32,500 bases of DNA from Shewanella yunxiaonensis (GCF_018223345.1 NZ_CP073587.1:1-32500); one strand, 5' to 3'; shown: positions 20,720 through 32,228, counted from the stretch's first letter. Made by a program: numbers and translations. The notes: generated by a model not told the origin, from the sequence alone.

Positions 20720-22129
20720 CTAGAAGAAGAAGGCGCTGGGCTGGAACAGCTTTTCAACGTCACTGACAAACTTCTTGTTCACCAGGAACAAGATGACGTG
20801 ATCGCCCTGGGCGATGACCGTGCGGTCATGTGCCATTAGCACCTCTTCGTCGCGCACAATGGCACCAATGGTCGTTCCCGGCGGTAACTTGATCTCACCA
20901 ACCTGCTTGCCGACGACTTTACTGGTGCTGGCATCACCGTGGGCGATCGCCTCAATCGCTTCCGCCGCACCGCGTCGCAAAGAATAAACGTTACAAATAT
21001 CACCCTGACGGATATGGGTTAATAACGAGGATATGGTTGCTTGTTGTGGCGAGATGGCGATGTCGATATTTGCTTCCTGCACAATATCCACATAGGCTTC
21101 GCGTTGGATCAAAACCATTACTTTTTTGGCACCCATACGCTTGGCCAATAGTGCGGACATGATGTTCGCTTCGTCATCGTTAGTTACCGCAATGAACACA
21201 TCGGTCTGATCAATGTGTTCTTCCATCAGCAACTCTTGATCGGAAGCGTCACCACAGAAAACCGTCGTGTTCTGCAGTTTTTCTGATAACAGTTCGGCAC
21301 GTTCCTGTTTCTGTTCGATGAGCTTAATGGCGTGATTCTTTTCCAGCTTTTTGGCCAATCCCAGACCAATGTTACCGCCACCTGCAATCATAATGTTGCG
21401 GTAGGAGCTGTCGAGCTTTTGCATTTCACTCATGACGGCGCGGATATGGCGACTATCAGCAACAAAAAAAACTTCATCATCGGCTTCGATAATCGTGGTT
21501 CCGCGCGGCATGATGGCTCGGCCCTGGCGGAAAATTGCGGCAACCCGGGTATCAATATTGGGCATATGTTCGCGCAGCGCCGCAAGGGCGTTTCCCACCA
21601 GCGGGCCGCCGTAATAGGCTTTGACAGCCACCAGACTCACGCGTCCGTCAGCAAAGTCGAGAACCTGTAAAGCTCCCGGATACTCTACCAATCGGTGAAT
21701 GTAAGTAATTACTAACTGCTCTGGCGCGATCAGTTCATCAATCACAAAACCACCGCGCAATTTACTTTCAGTGTTCTTGGTTTCACTGTCGATAAACAGT
21801 TTGTCGCGCATGGCAAGGTATTGCTCAGAACGAATGCGTGCAATTTTGGTGGGGGTACCAAAAAGGGTATACGCAATCTGACAGGCGGTCATATTGCATT
21901 CATCACTGTTCGTCACAGCGACCAGCATATCGGCATCTTCTGCACCAGCCTCCAGCAGTACTCCTGGATTAGCGGCGTGACCAGCCACCACCCGCAGATC
22001 ATATTTATCCTGCAAAGCCCTGAGTCGGTTCCTATCACTATCGACAATAGTGATATCGTTATTCTCACCTACCAGGTTTTCTGCCAGTGTGCCGCCGACC
22101 TGGCCCGCGCCGAGGATAATGATCTTCAT
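20720..22129 (-). CDS. trkA: Trk system K+ regulatory protein TrkA
   Basis: TrkA is the cytoplasmic ring protein that binds NAD(H) and ATP or ADP and gates TrkH. The 469-residue sequence is two tandem RCK units: [19 protein letters not shown] opens the first Rossmann domain and [19 protein letters not shown] (about 235) the second, each followed by a TrkA_C domain. E. coli TrkA is 458 residues. It lies 27 bases after rsmB and 9 bases before trkH copy 2, so it can be expressed with its channel. It could also serve the TrkH at 16206. Confidence 0.97.
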   Translation of the reverse strand: MKIIILGAGQVGGTLAENLVGENNDITIVDSDRNRLRALQDKYDLRVVAGHAANPGVLLEAGAEDADMLVAVTNSDECNMTACQIAYTLFGTPTKIARIRSEQYLAMRDKLFIDSETKNTESKLRGGFVIDELIAPEQLVITYIHRLVEYPGALQVLDFADGRVSLVAVKAYYGGPLVGNALAALREHMPNIDTRVAAIFRQGRAIMPRGTTIIEADDEVFFVADSRHIRAVMSEMQKLDSSYRNIMIAGGGNIGLGLAKKLEKNHAIKLIEQKQERAELLSEKLQNTTVFCGDASDQELLMEEHIDQTDVFIAVTNDDEANIMSALLAKRMGAKKVMVLIQREAYVDIVQEANIDIAISPQQATISSLLTHIRQGDICNVYSLRRGAAEAIEAIAHGDASTSKVVGKQVGEIKLPPGTTIGAIVRDEEVLMAHDRTVIAQGDHVILFLVNKKFVSDVEKLFQPSAFFF

Positions 22130-22156
22130 GGCTTATTCTTTTCCCGGGGTTGTGCC

Positions 22157-23452
22157 TTAAGCTGTACTGCGTTTAAGCAGCTTTGCGTAGTAAAACCCGT
22201 CCATATTGTCCTGTCCCGGCAGTATTTGCCAGTCTGACGAGCAATTTTCTTGTGAAGCTGTGATAACTTGCAGCTCTGCATCAGCGGTTCGCGCTAAAAA
22301 AGCGGCAATCTGCTGGTGGTTTTCCTCCGGCAGAATCGAGCAGGTGGCATAGAGTAACACACCACCGGGCTTGAGCCACTGCCAGCAGTGATCAAGGATT
22401 TGCGCTTGTACTTTAGTGAGTTCTGCGATATCAGCTTCTTTGCGCAACCATTTGATATCGGGATGCCGCCGAATGACGCCAGTCGCTGAACAGGGGGCAT
22501 CGAGTAAAATGCGATCAAACTTATCACCGTGCCACCATTCATGGATCGCGGCAGCATTGCCTTGAATAACCCTAGCATCGAGCTGCAACCGCGCAAGATT
22601 TTGGTTAACCCGCATCAAGCGCTTACTGTCATTATCGACAGCGACCAAGTTGATACCCGGGGTGCGCTCCAGAATATGACAAGTTTTACCCCCTGGAGCC
22701 GCACAGGCATCCAATACCAATTCCCCGGCTTGTGCATCAAGGAGTTGCGCCGCCCATTGCGCTGCACCGTCTTGTACTGAGACCGTACCACTTTCAAATC
22801 CCGGCAGTTGCGTCACATCACATGGATGTTCTAACAGCATTGCATCATCGCTGGAGCCTGGTGACGCAGTGATTGATTGTTCACTTAACTGTAAGAGGTA
22901 GTCACTGCGGCGCTGCTGCTGACAATTATTTCGCAGCCACATCGGCGGACGCTGCTGACTATTCTCTACAACTTGTTGCCACTGGTTTGGATAGGCGGCC
23001 TGCAGCTTTTTGAGTATCCATGCAGGGAAATTATATTTCAGTGTCGGACTTTCTCCTGACAACGGCTGTTGTTGGCGTTGGATGTTCCGTAATACGCCGT
23101 TAACCACTTTCACCAGATTTTCCTGTCCCAGTTGTCGACATGCTTCAGCCGTTTCAGAAATGGCGGCATGAGGGGGAATGCGGGTGAAATACAGTTGATA
23201 ACATCCCACCAGGAGTAACTGCTGAATAATGCGTTGCTTGCCTTTAAATGGCTTGGACAGACACGCCGAGACACACTGATCAAGTTGCGGTAATACCCGC
23301 ATAACACCATAACAAAGCTCAGCAATCAGCGCTTTATCTTTAGGACTGCGGACATTTTGCTGTACATCGGGCAGTGCCAACGACAGTGATTGCCCTTGTT
23401 CCAGAACAGCAAAGACTGCTTTAGCTGCTAATGCTCTGAGATTGAGTCTCAT
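22157..23452 (-). CDS. rsmB: 16S rRNA (cytosine-967-C5)-methyltransferase RsmB
   Basis: RsmB (Fmu, Sun) methylates C967 of 16S rRNA using S-adenosylmethionine. The N-terminal NusB-like domain spans about 1-140. The catalytic domain has ACAAPGGKT (249-257) for SAM, C321 in [19 protein letters not shown] and the nucleophilic C371 in [10 protein letters not shown], matching E. coli C325/C375. The ATG at 23452 (431 residues) overlaps the fmt stop by four bases (ATGA), so translation is coupled; an upstream start at 23485 inside fmt is not needed. Confidence 0.97.
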   Translation of the reverse strand: MRLNLRALAAKAVFAVLEQGQSLSLALPDVQQNVRSPKDKALIAELCYGVMRVLPQLDQCVSACLSKPFKGKQRIIQQLLLVGCYQLYFTRIPPHAAISETAEACRQLGQENLVKVVNGVLRNIQRQQQPLSGESPTLKYNFPAWILKKLQAAYPNQWQQVVENSQQRPPMWLRNNCQQQRRSDYLLQLSEQSITASPGSSDDAMLLEHPCDVTQLPGFESGTVSVQDGAAQWAAQLLDAQAGELVLDACAAPGGKTCHILERTPGINLVAVDNDSKRLMRVNQNLARLQLDARVIQGNAAAIHEWWHGDKFDRILLDAPCSATGVIRRHPDIKWLRKEADIAELTKVQAQILDHCWQWLKPGGVLLYATCSILPEENHQQIAAFLARTADAELQVITASQENCSSDWQILPGQDNMDGFYYAKLLKRSTA

Positions 23453-24399
23453 GCGTTCACCAGTGATGTGCCGGGACTGAACCATTCCGCGCGCGCATTA
23501 AGAATGTCGGCGGCAGTGGTCGCCTTTTTCCCAGGAAGCTGCAATGTTTGCAGTATCAACAGTCCATCACCGGTTGCGACCGTAATCCCGTGTTTATCTG
23601 CGGCTACGATAGTCCCGGGTTCTGCACGAGCGTTTGATGGGGCAATACTGGCTTGCCAAACTTTAACGTTTTGTTGCTGACACTCAAAGTAACTGACGGG
23701 CCAGGGATTAAAGGCGCGGATCTCCTGCCACAGCTGTTTGGCCGGTTTCTGCCAGTCGATGGCCGCTTCTTCTTTGCTCAACTTGTCGGCATAACAAGCC
23801 AGACTGTCATCCTGAGCTTCTGCTTGCAGCGTATTTTCTGCTATGCCACTCAACGCTTGCAGTAATGCCTCTGGTCCTTGCTGTGCCAGCTTTTCATAGA
23901 GACTAGCCGAAGTGTCATCTGCTGTTATCGTTAATCGGGTCTTCAATAACATGGCGCCGGTGTCGAGCCCGGCATCCATCTGCATGACGGTGACGCCAGT
24001 TTCCTGATCGCCAGCCCAAATAGCGCGTTGGATCGGCGCTGCACCGCGCCAGCGTGGCAGGATAGAACCATGAACATTAATACAACCCAACCTTGGCGCA
24101 TCCAATACAGCTTGCGGCAGGATCAATCCATAAGCCACTACCACCATGACATCAGCATTCAATGCCGCTAGCTGTTGTTGTGCCTCTTCATTGCGTAATG
24201 TTTTGGGTTGATAAACGGGAATATTGTGGTTCTGTGCCAGCTGTTTGACCGGACTAGGCATCAGTTTCTGGCCCCTGCCAGCAGGCCTGTCCGGTTGCGT
24301 GTAGACGGCTATGACCTCATGTGCAGAGTTCAATAACGCCTGCAGATGGCGGGCAGCAAAATCCGGTGTCCCGGCAAATATCACTTTCAAGGACGTCAA
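23449..24399 (-). CDS. fmt: Methionyl-tRNA formyltransferase
   Basis: Fmt formylates initiator Met-tRNA with 10-formyltetrahydrofolate. The 316-residue protein (E. coli 315) has [18 protein letters not shown] with catalytic N108 and H110, and D146 in DAGLDTGAM. The smaller C-terminal tRNA-binding domain is about 210-316. It lies 27 bases after def and overlaps rsmB by four bases, in the widely conserved def-fmt-rsmB-trkA operon. Def removes the formyl group that Fmt adds. Confidence 0.98.
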   Translation of the reverse strand: MTSLKVIFAGTPDFAARHLQALLNSAHEVIAVYTQPDRPAGRGQKLMPSPVKQLAQNHNIPVYQPKTLRNEEAQQQLAALNADVMVVVAYGLILPQAVLDAPRLGCINVHGSILPRWRGAAPIQRAIWAGDQETGVTVMQMDAGLDTGAMLLKTRLTITADDTSASLYEKLAQQGPEALLQALSGIAENTLQAEAQDDSLACYADKLSKEEAAIDWQKPAKQLWQEIRAFNPWPVSYFECQQQNVKVWQASIAPSNARAEPGTIVAADKHGITVATGDGLLILQTLQLPGKKATTAADILNARAEWFSPGTSLVNA

Positions 24400-24426
24400 A
24401 TTCTTTCCTGTGTTTGGTTGGTTAGC

Positions 24427-24939
24427 TCAGAGCTGCTTAGCTTCCTGACGAGCAGCTTTTTCGAGTTTCTGCCTGATGCGTTGACGCTTCAGGGAAGACA
24501 GGTAGTCAACAAACAACTTACCTTTCAAATGATCCATTTCATGTTGGATACAGATGGCAAACAGGCCGTCTGCCTCAATGGTAAACTCATTGCCGTCACG
24601 ATCCAGTGACTTCACAGTGACAAATTCTGCTCTATCTACCTTGGCATAAATACCGGGGACAGAGAGGCAGCCTTCCTCATTGCAAAAATCACCACTGGAG
24701 CTAATGATTTGTGGGTTGATAAAGACCCGTGGCCGCTCGACATCGTCTTGCAGATCCATCACTATCAATTGTTTGTGAAAATCTACTTGTGTCGCAGCCA
24801 GACCAATACCTTTTTCGGTATACATAGTTTCGAACATATCGTCGATTTGTTGCTGCAAAGCTGCATTGAAATCAGTGACAGGTTCGGCGACCGTTCGTAG
24901 TCGTTCGTCGGGATATCTTAGTACATTTAACAAAGCCAT
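24427..24939 (-). CDS. def: Peptide deformylase
   Basis: Def removes the N-formyl group from nascent proteins with a metal ion, usually iron. All three motifs are intact in 170 residues: GIGLAATQ (44-51), EGCLSVP with ligand C91, and QHEMDH with H133, E134 and H137. It is the first gene of the minus-strand operon and divergent from the LysM gene, whose promoter shares the 145-base intergenic space. Confidence 0.98.
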   Translation of the reverse strand: MALLNVLRYPDERLRTVAEPVTDFNAALQQQIDDMFETMYTEKGIGLAATQVDFHKQLIVMDLQDDVERPRVFINPQIISSSGDFCNEEGCLSVPGIYAKVDRAEFVTVKSLDRDGNEFTIEADGLFAICIQHEMDHLKGKLFVDYLSSLKRQRIRQKLEKAARQEAKQL

Positions 24940-24955
24940 AGGTAACTCGTAACAA

Positions 24956-24986
24956 TTGTGTTAAAACCACGCGAGTTGGTTATACT
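24956..24986 (+). promoter_or_regulatory. Weak promoter candidate for the LysM-dprA-smg unit
   Basis: TATACT at 24981-24986 is a good -10 box, with TTGTGT at 24956-24961 as the nearest -35-like hexamer at a long 19-base spacing. It lies 98 bases before the LysM start. The -10 is supported; the -35 is uncertain. Confidence 0.3.
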
Positions 24987-25084
24987 GTTTCGTGCTAATG
25001 CGTTAATTTTAATCCTTAGCGGCTGTCAATAACAGAAAAAGCTCATTATTAATAGAATATGAGCCACACAACACGGATGGGCCC

Positions 25085-26173
25085 ATGAAAAGGTTTACTT
25101 TATTTGCGTTACTGTCACTTGTTTGTTCCTGGGTATACGCTGATGTTTTAACTCTTAAATCCGGTCATCCCGACACCTACGTGGTGAAAAAAGGCGATAC
25201 GCTTTGGGATATATCGGCAATGTTTCTTAAAGATCCATGGCGCTGGCCAAAATTATGGGGAGCCAACCCACAGATTGCTAACCCACACCTGATCTATCCC
25301 GGTGATCGTTTGACGCTGGTGTTTATCGATGGTGAACCGCGCTTAGTCAATAAGCCTTTTGTACGCAGCAGCCCTTCAGGACAAATCAAATCCAAAGGCG
25401 ATGCCATTCCGTTAGTGGATTTGTCTTTGATCGAACAGTACCTAGTGCAGAACCGGATTGTTGATCCTGAATGGTTACAGCAACAGCCGATGGTGGTTGG
25501 CGGTGAAAATCCGGCAAAACGCCATGTCGCTGGCGATATCATTTACATCAAGGGTAACGTGCCAAAGGGTACCAAGCTGGGGTTGTACCAGCCAGGACGT
25601 AAATTTGTTGATCAAGACAGTGGCGATTCTTTGGGGCAGGAAGCGATTCTTACGGCTACCGGAAGGGTCACTGAATCTGGCGATATTTCCAAAGTGTTAC
25701 TGTTGAATAATTTCCGCGAAACTAAGGCCGGCTTCAGAGCTTTTTCAGTTGAAGACGATGCGTTTATGTCGGCTTACTTGATGCCAAGGGCCGGAACTGT
25801 TGCCGATGCCAAAGTGCTGGCTTCAGAACTTGATATCCGCGAAATGGGTAAATTTGACATAGCCTATATCGACCGCGGCAGTAAGGATGGGGTGGAAACC
25901 GGCCAGGTCTTTACCATCTTTAAGCCGGGTGACAAAGTGGTCATTGGTAATGACGGGGTTCCGGTGCTTCCTAATGAACAGTCTGCTTACGACAAAATGC
26001 TAGGGGCTATGGACAGCGATGATGTGTTAAAACTGCCTAACCTCTACCGTGGTCAGTTAATGGTGTTTAAAGTGTTTGATAAAACCAGCATGGGACTAAT
26101 TCTGGTGGATAAGCGGCCTGTGCGGGTTGGTGACATCCTGACTAAACCGGTAACTATTCTGCAAGGAGAATGA
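25085..26173 (+). CDS. Exported LysM-domain protein
   Basis: A 362-residue protein with a Sec signal peptide (MKRFTLFALLSLVCSWVYA, likely cut after residue 19) and one LysM peptidoglycan-binding domain at about 30-80, starting YVVKKGDTLWDISAMFLKDPWRW. The following 280 residues have no catalytic motif I recognise. It is probably periplasmic and cell-wall associated. Similar LysM proteins precede dprA in many gammaproteobacteria. Its TGA overlaps the dprA ATG by four bases, so dprA translation is coupled to it. The exact function is unknown. Confidence 0.88.
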   Translation: MKRFTLFALLSLVCSWVYADVLTLKSGHPDTYVVKKGDTLWDISAMFLKDPWRWPKLWGANPQIANPHLIYPGDRLTLVFIDGEPRLVNKPFVRSSPSGQIKSKGDAIPLVDLSLIEQYLVQNRIVDPEWLQQQPMVVGGENPAKRHVAGDIIYIKGNVPKGTKLGLYQPGRKFVDQDSGDSLGQEAILTATGRVTESGDISKVLLLNNFRETKAGFRAFSVEDDAFMSAYLMPRAGTVADAKVLASELDIREMGKFDIAYIDRGSKDGVETGQVFTIFKPGDKVVIGNDGVPVLPNEQSAYDKMLGAMDSDDVLKLPNLYRGQLMVFKVFDKTSMGLILVDKRPVRVGDILTKPVTILQGE

Positions 26174-27270
26174 CAGAGGACGCTCTGGTCGATTGGTTGT
26201 TTGTCAGTGCAGTATCCGGGCTTGGCCCGCTACGGATTGGACAACTGCTTGAACACATGGATGTGTCAGAGTTGCGGCAAAGAGTGGAACAGAAATCCGC
26301 GTCTTTGCCGATAGCTTTGCCAGAACCACAAGTTGCTGCTGCCTGGCGAAAAGTTGAGGCAGCGCTGACCTGGCAGCGTCAGGCTTCCCATCATTATCTA
26401 ATTTGTCGTGACGACCCATTATATCCGCCGCTGTTGCAACAAATCGCCGACCCTCCATCAGTACTTTTTATCAAAGGTCATCCAGAGGCATTGTTACGTC
26501 CAGCGATTGCCATCGTTGGCAGTCGTGCTGCGAGCCATGCTGGATTGGCGCTGGCGTTCCAATTGGCCGCAGAACTTGACAGTATTGGCCTCGCGGTTGT
26601 TAGCGGTATGGCCGCGGGAATTGATGGTGCTGCGCATAAAGGGGCTCTTAGCCATAGCGGCAGTACCATTGCTGTGCTGGGAACCGGCGTAGAACAGATT
26701 TATCCGAAGCGGCATCGGCAACTTTACCATGATATTCAACAATATGGTGCGGTGGTGAGTGAATTCTGGCCTGACATCACCGCATTTGCTGGGAATTTTC
26801 CTAAACGAAACCGTATAATCAGCGGCCTCGCGTTGGGAACTCTGGTTGTTGAGGCCCGACGTCGCAGCGGCTCCCTTATCAGTGCAAGAACCGCTATGGA
26901 GCAGGGGCGGGAAGTTTTTGCAATACCTGGTCCGGTTATAAGCGGTGATCATCAGGGATGCCATGATTTAATTAAAAATGGGGCAAAACTTGTAGAGTCG
27001 CTGGCCGATATAGTAGAAGAGCTGCCGCCGTTGTTGCAAAGTCATTTGCAGGCGCTTCCGGGTCATGTCCCGTTACAAACAGAACATAACTCGCAGTTGC
27101 CATTTAAAACGCTGTTAGCTAGTGTAGGGTATGAAACCACACCACTTGATGTTGTGGTTGAACAGAGCGGTATAACGTTGGATCTGGTGTTGGAACAATT
27201 GCTTGAACTTGAATTACAAGGTTGGGTTGCCGCAGTACCCGGTGGTTACGTTAGACTCAAGAGGAACTAG
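26170..27270 (+). CDS. dprA: DNA processing protein DprA (Smf)
   Basis: DprA binds incoming single-stranded DNA and loads RecA during natural transformation. The 366-residue protein has an N-terminal SAM-like domain (about 1-75), a Rossmann-like core with AIVGSRAAS (114-122), [16 protein letters not shown] (145-160) and GTGVEQIYP (171-179), and a C-terminal winged helix (about 305-364). It overlaps the LysM gene by four bases and is two bases from smg. Presence of dprA does not by itself show natural competence; many non-competent relatives keep it. Confidence 0.96.
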   Translation: MTEDALVDWLFVSAVSGLGPLRIGQLLEHMDVSELRQRVEQKSASLPIALPEPQVAAAWRKVEAALTWQRQASHHYLICRDDPLYPPLLQQIADPPSVLFIKGHPEALLRPAIAIVGSRAASHAGLALAFQLAAELDSIGLAVVSGMAAGIDGAAHKGALSHSGSTIAVLGTGVEQIYPKRHRQLYHDIQQYGAVVSEFWPDITAFAGNFPKRNRIISGLALGTLVVEARRRSGSLISARTAMEQGREVFAIPGPVISGDHQGCHDLIKNGAKLVESLADIVEELPPLLQSHLQALPGHVPLQTEHNSQLPFKTLLASVGYETTPLDVVVEQSGITLDLVLEQLLELELQGWVAAVPGGYVRLKRN

Positions 27271-27272
27271 CC

Positions 27273-27746
27273 ATGTTTGATATCCTCATGTATCTGTTTG
27301 AAAACTATGTACATAGTGAAGTGGAACTGATGGTTGACGAAGATGAGTTAACCAAGGAACTGACTCGCGCGGGTTTTCATCAGTCAGAAATCCTTAAAGC
27401 ACTCAGCTGGCTTGAGCGTTTAGCTGCTCTGCAGGAAAGTGATTCGCCGTATGTCAGAACTAATGACAGCTATTCTTTCCGTATTTACACCGACGATGAA
27501 ATCGACAAACTGGATGTGGAATGCCGTGGCTTCCTGTTGTTTTTGGAAGAGATCGGCGTGCTCAATTTCAATACCCGCGAAATGGTCATTGACCGGGTGA
27601 TGGAGTTGGATGAACCTACACTGGTACTCGAAGATCTGAAGTGGGTGATCCTGATGGTGTTGTTCAATGCTCCCGGTAACGAATCGGCTTATGAGCAGAT
27701 GGAAGACCTGATATTTGAACAGCCGGACGGCAGATTGCATTCTTGA
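27273..27746 (+). CDS. smg: Smg family protein (DUF494)
   Basis: A 157-residue acidic cytoplasmic protein that begins [18 protein letters not shown], the conserved Smg opening. It lies two bases after dprA, as in E. coli where smg is next to dprA. The molecular function of Smg is not known. It is the last gene before an intrinsic terminator. Confidence 0.93.
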   Translation: MFDILMYLFENYVHSEVELMVDEDELTKELTRAGFHQSEILKALSWLERLAALQESDSPYVRTNDSYSFRIYTDDEIDKLDVECRGFLLFLEEIGVLNFNTREMVIDRVMELDEPTLVLEDLKWVILMVLFNAPGNESAYEQMEDLIFEQPDGRLHS

Positions 27747-27762
27747 GTGACACATCAAAAGA

Positions 27763-27785
27763 AAGAGGCTTAGAGCCTCTTTTTT
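27763..27785 (+). terminator. Intrinsic terminator after smg
   Basis: An 8-bp perfect stem (AAAGAGGC and GCCTCTTT) with a five-base loop is followed by more T, 16 bases after the smg stop. It separates the LysM-dprA-smg unit from yrdD. Confidence 0.9.
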
Positions 27786-27852
27786 AATGCCCGGGTTCCT
27801 AAAGACTAACGTGTTATCATTAACGCAGTGTCTACCAATGAGCGAATAACGT

Positions 27853-28416
27853 ATGGCCAAAATTGACCAAAAACTCTTCAATACTCGTGAACATGCACTG
27901 GAACGTGAATATGAAGTTTGCCCCAAGTGTGGTGCTGAGTTGAATATTCGTCATAGTAAACATGGCAGTTTTTTGGGCTGCAGCAATTATCCGACCTGTG
28001 ACTATAGCCGTCCTTTAGTGCAGCATGAGGCCATCGAATCGCAGGTGATCCCTGGTTCTCGTTGTCCTGAATGTGGTGCGGAATTAGCAGTAAAATCTGG
28101 ACGCTTTGGCATTTTTATTGGCTGTACTCGCTATCCAGAATGTAAACACGTCGAAAAGCATGACCAGCAGCCAGCGCAACAAGCTATTGATTGCCCACTG
28201 TGCCATACCGGCAAACTGGAACCGAGAACTAGCCGTTTCGGTAAAACCTTTTATGCGTGTAGCGATTACCCTAAATGCAAATATTTGGTGAATTACCCGC
28301 CACGCGCGGAGGCTTGTCCAGAATGCGGCTTTGGTATCCTGGTTGAGCGTCGTAGCGCAGGAGGGGTGCGTCTGGAATGTCCGCAAAAAAATTGTCACTT
28401 CAAAAAGCTTTTGTGA
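27853..28416 (+). CDS. yrdD: Topoisomerase-type zinc-ribbon protein (YrdD-like)
   Basis: The 187-residue protein is made of four C4 zinc ribbons like those at the C-terminus of topoisomerase I, with no topoisomerase catalytic domain. The cysteine sets are C23/C26/C43/C49, C71/C74/C91/C97, C114/C117/C136/C142 and C155/C158/C176/C181. Such modules bind single-stranded DNA in TopA; the role of the free-standing protein is not established. It sits between smg and tsaC, the same order as E. coli smg-yrdD-tsaC. Confidence 0.92.
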   Translation: MAKIDQKLFNTREHALEREYEVCPKCGAELNIRHSKHGSFLGCSNYPTCDYSRPLVQHEAIESQVIPGSRCPECGAELAVKSGRFGIFIGCTRYPECKHVEKHDQQPAQQAIDCPLCHTGKLEPRTSRFGKTFYACSDYPKCKYLVNYPPRAEACPECGFGILVERRSAGGVRLECPQKNCHFKKLL

Positions 28417-28433
28417 TCTGTGTCAAACAATGG

Positions 28434-28462
28434 TTGGTGCCGGTCAGTGATGTCGTTATAAT
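28434..28462 (+). promoter_or_regulatory. Sigma-70-type promoter for tsaC-hemF
   Basis: TTGGTG at 28434-28439 and a consensus TATAAT at 28457-28462 are separated by exactly 17 bases. It lies 18 bases after yrdD and 55 bases before tsaC. Confidence 0.6.
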
Positions 28463-28516
28463 TCTCAATCCCTCGACGGCATTAGCCGCCATTAGCATCT
28501 TGTTTGTAAAGGTATA

Positions 28517-29083
28517 ATGATGTTGCAAATACCGGCATCCGCCAGTAAAGAGATACTGCTGGGCGGTGGTGTAATCGCCTATCCTACAGAAGCGGTATAT
28601 GGCTTAGGTTGTGATCCTGATAATGAAGCTGCCGTGCAGCGTATTCTGGAGATTAAACAGCGTCCCTGGCAGAAAGGACTGATTATGGTCGCTAGCAATT
28701 TTGCACAGTTGCGACCTTACATCGATGAAGCGCAATTAACGGAGGCGCAGTTAGCCAGCGCTTTTGCGAAATGGCCGGGTCCGTTTACCTTTATCATGCC
28801 AGTCAGAGCGTCACTATCGCCTTTCGTGCGGGGTCAGTTTGATACCTGTGCTGTAAGGGTATCGGCGCATCCACTGGTACGGGAACTCTGTGATTTAGTG
28901 AATAAGCCGATTATTTCTACCAGTGCCAATCTGGCCGGAGAGCCTCCAGCTGTCACTGCCGAAGCAATCCTACAGACGTTTGATGGCAAACTGGATGCGT
29001 TAGTTATTGGACAGTTAGGTGAGCAACGTCAACCGTCAACCATTATTGATATTCGCAGCGGCAAGGTGTTGCGACAGGGATAA
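28517..29083 (+). CDS. tsaC: Threonylcarbamoyl-AMP synthase TsaC
   Basis: TsaC (YrdC, RimN) makes threonylcarbamoyl-AMP from threonine, bicarbonate and ATP for the t6A modification at position 37 of ANN-decoding tRNAs. The 188-residue YrdC domain shows [41 protein letters not shown] and [11 protein letters not shown], all typical. Two adjacent ATGs (28517 and 28520) follow AAAGG; the second has better spacing. It is 17 bases from hemF and likely cotranscribed with it. Confidence 0.96.
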   Translation: MMLQIPASASKEILLGGGVIAYPTEAVYGLGCDPDNEAAVQRILEIKQRPWQKGLIMVASNFAQLRPYIDEAQLTEAQLASAFAKWPGPFTFIMPVRASLSPFVRGQFDTCAVRVSAHPLVRELCDLVNKPIISTSANLAGEPPAVTAEAILQTFDGKLDALVIGQLGEQRQPSTIIDIRSGKVLRQG

Positions 29084-29091
29084 TCCATTAA

Positions 29092-30015
<924 letters not shown>

Positions 30016-30049
30016 TCTGAAATCAGGCGAACCAATGATCCTCAAAGAA

Positions 30050-30478
30050 TTATTGGTTACGCATATGGTCGGCGAGCTGGGCTATCGCCTGATAGATCAC
30101 TTGCCGATGTTCCGGCTTTTTGACCGATTTTTCCAACGCGATTTTCATACAGCGCAGCCACTGATCCCGCATATTGTTATCAATCGCGAAGTTCATGTGC
30201 CGCGCTCTCAGCATTGGATTGCCATATTTTTGTTGAAATAGTTGTGGTCCGCCCAGCCAGCCACTCAGAAACTCATATAGCTTTTGTTCTGATTGCGACA
30301 GTGGATTGGGATGAATTGCCAGCAGCTGTTGAGTATCCTCGCGGCGCTGCATCTCCTGGTAAAAATGTTTGGCGATGGCGCGAATGGTGTTATCGCCGCC
30401 AATTAAATCGTACGCGTTAGACTGCGTTGGATCTCTGTCGGTGGTTTCGCGGCCAAGTATCTTTTTAATCCAATTCAT
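30050..30478 (-). CDS. Group II truncated haemoglobin (TrHbO type)
   Basis: This 142-residue protein has the truncated-haemoglobin fold signature: IGGDNTIRAIAKHFYQEM, with the B10 tyrosine (Y40), and FLSGWLGGPQLFQQKYGNP, leading to the proximal haem ligand H94 in RARHMNFAI. W107 in RDQWLRC fits the conserved group II Trp at G8. Such proteins bind O2, NO or related ligands; the physiological role here is not known. It is divergent from aroE and convergent with hemF. On the minus strand a TATACT lies about 30 bases upstream without a clear -35. Confidence 0.9.
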   Translation of the reverse strand: MNWIKKILGRETTDRDPTQSNAYDLIGGDNTIRAIAKHFYQEMQRREDTQQLLAIHPNPLSQSEQKLYEFLSGWLGGPQLFQQKYGNPMLRARHMNFAIDNNMRDQWLRCMKIALEKSVKKPEHRQVIYQAIAQLADHMRNQ

Positions 30479-30545
30479 AACTATCTCAAGTAATCATATC
30501 GGTGCCAGTATACACATTCTTGGTTCAGTCCGTGCAGTAGGGTGA

Positions 30546-30575
30546 TTGCTGACAAAAGTCATTCAAGGGTACACT
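30546..30575 (+). promoter_or_regulatory. Candidate promoter for aroE-yrdB
   Basis: TTGCTG at 30546-30551 and TACACT at 30570-30575 are 18 bases apart, 30 bases before the aroE start, in the space divergent from the haemoglobin gene. Confidence 0.4.
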
Positions 30576-30605
30576 GCGACAATCATCAGTTGTTAATCTA
30601 GTATC

Positions 30606-31424
30606 ATGACCGATCAATACGTTGTCTTCGGCAATCCTATCAAACACAGCAAATCGCCCTTTATCCACAAGGAATTTGCTAAGCAGACGAATGCTGATAT
30701 CAATTATGAAACGGCATTAGTGCCGCTTGATGATTTTGTTAACACCGCCAGGCAGTTTTTTGCTGCTGGTGGCTGTGGCGCTAATGTTACTGTGCCGTTT
30801 AAAGAGCAAGCTTATCGCATGTGTGATGAATTGAGTGATGCCGCGCAGATGGCGGGGGCGGTTAACACACTGATTAAACTAGCTGATGGGCGAATTAGCG
30901 GTGACAACACCGACGGTGTCGGCTTAGTGACTGATTTACAGCGCTTTACTTCCTTGCGAGGTAAACAGGTGTTATTGCTAGGTGCTGGTGGCGCAGCCCG
31001 CGGTTGCTTGTTGCCATTATTAAATGCCGGTGTTGCCCAGATTGATATTTGCAATCGTACAGCCGCTAAAGCTGAAGTGTTGGCGGCGCTGCATCCGACA
31101 AAAGTGCGAGCCGTCAGCGCTGAAGCGTTGCTGCCCTCTTATGACCTAGTGATCAACTCTACTTCCGCCAGTCTTTCTGGAAATGTGCCGCTCATCCCTG
31201 CCGCAGCTGTTAATCAGGCACTTTGCTACGACATGATGTATGGCGCAGCGCCAACGGCATTTAATCTATGGTGTGAGGCTAACGGCGCTGCACATGTGGT
31301 CGATGGGTTAGGTATGTTGGTGGGGCAGGCTGCTTATAGCTTTTACTTATGGCGTGGAGTGATGCCGCAAGTGGAACCTGTACTACAAAAGTTAAGACAG
31401 CAGCTGGTGGGTCAATCATCATGA
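30606..31424 (+). CDS. aroE: Shikimate dehydrogenase
   Basis: AroE reduces 3-dehydroshikimate to shikimate with NADPH, in aromatic amino-acid synthesis. In 272 residues it shows [13 protein letters not shown] (9-21), NVTVPFKE with catalytic K66, GDNTDG with D102, the NADP-binding LGAGGAARG (124-132) and CNRT for the adenosine phosphate. It overlaps yrdB by four bases (ATGA), so both are translated from one message. Confidence 0.98.
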   Translation: MTDQYVVFGNPIKHSKSPFIHKEFAKQTNADINYETALVPLDDFVNTARQFFAAGGCGANVTVPFKEQAYRMCDELSDAAQMAGAVNTLIKLADGRISGDNTDGVGLVTDLQRFTSLRGKQVLLLGAGGAARGCLLPLLNAGVAQIDICNRTAAKAEVLAALHPTKVRAVSAEALLPSYDLVINSTSASLSGNVPLIPAAAVNQALCYDMMYGAAPTAFNLWCEANGAAHVVDGLGMLVGQAAYSFYLWRGVMPQVEPVLQKLRQQLVGQSS

Positions 31425-31684
31425 ATCAATCGGTGATTTTCAATGAACAAGTGCGTTGGTTAGCCAAGCTGGACGCGCTGGAATTTATCGCGCAACTGCA
31501 GGGCAATCTCATTAAGTGCCGGGTTTCACGGCGCTATCTACAACAGTTTTCTGAGCTAAATCTACACAGCGAGCACGAGATTGTTAATGCTTTTGAATGT
31601 CAGCGTTTCGACCTGGAGGATATGGCCGAAACGCTGATAACTGAAGAAGCATTTGATGGTGAGGGTAATATTTCTCTGGGATAG
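31421..31684 (+). CDS. yrdB: YrdB-like DUF1488 protein
   Basis: An 87-residue protein of the DUF1488 family, of unknown function. It begins [13 protein letters not shown]; the ATG at 31421 overlaps the aroE stop, as in the E. coli aroE-yrdB pair. A longer in-frame extension into aroE (from 31349) is not needed. It ends two bases before the oppositely oriented yrdA stop. Confidence 0.88.
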   Translation: MNQSVIFNEQVRWLAKLDALEFIAQLQGNLIKCRVSRRYLQQFSELNLHSEHEIVNAFECQRFDLEDMAETLITEEAFDGEGNISLG

Positions 31685-31685
31685 G

Positions 31686-32228
31686 CTATGCTTGTTGCAG
31701 ATATTCCGCCTTCAGACGCACATAATTATCTGCCGATGCCGGTAAAAACAGGCGTTCCTGCTCAGTTAAAGGTCGAGCCTGGCGAGCGGGGTTTCCCATA
31801 TACAAGTATCCCGCCTGTAATCGTTTGCCGGGCGGCACCACAGTACCGGCGCCAATAATCACATCATCTTCTACCACCACATTATCCAGAATTATCGCTC
31901 CCATACCGATCAGTACCCGATTTCCTATAGTGCAGCCGTGCAGCATCGCCTTATGACCAACTGTCACATCATCACCAATGAGTAGTGGGTAACCCTCAGG
32001 ATTGCTAGTTGAGCGACGAGTAACATGCAGTACGGATCCGTCCTGAATATTACTACGCAGACCAATGACAATGCGATTAACATCACCCCTTGCCGCCACC
32101 AACGGCCAGACACTGGCATCGTCACCAAGTGTAATATCGCCGACCAGTACACAGGTTTCATCAATATAAACGCGCTGCCCAAGCGTAGGAGTCATACCTT
32201 GGTAAGATCTTAAATTTGTCACTGTCAT
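31686..32228 (-). CDS. yrdA: Gamma-class carbonic anhydrase family protein (YrdA)
   Basis: A left-handed beta-helix protein related to gamma carbonic anhydrases, with hexapeptide repeats. The three zinc-binding histidines are H68 (GSVLHV), H92 (TVGHK) and H97 (MLHGC), in the canonical arrangement, so metal binding is likely; catalytic activity of YrdA-type proteins is uncertain. I chose ATG at 32228 (180 residues) because GGAT lies just upstream and it matches the E. coli N-terminus. The ATG at 32264 lacks a ribosome-binding site. The gene is adjacent to the rRNA-type promoters, as yrdA is beside rrnD in E. coli. Confidence 0.92.
   Translation of the reverse strand: MTVTNLRSYQGMTPTLGQRVYIDETCVLVGDITLGDDASVWPLVAARGDVNRIVIGLRSNIQDGSVLHVTRRSTSNPEGYPLLIGDDVTVGHKAMLHGCTIGNRVLIGMGAIILDNVVVEDDVIIGAGTVVPPGKRLQAGYLYMGNPARQARPLTEQERLFLPASADNYVRLKAEYLQQA

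Noticed and set aside
30661..30669. Exact DnaA box TTATCCACA
   Set aside because: It lies inside aroE and encodes the conserved PFIHKE segment. A single box in a coding region is not evidence for an origin or DnaA control.
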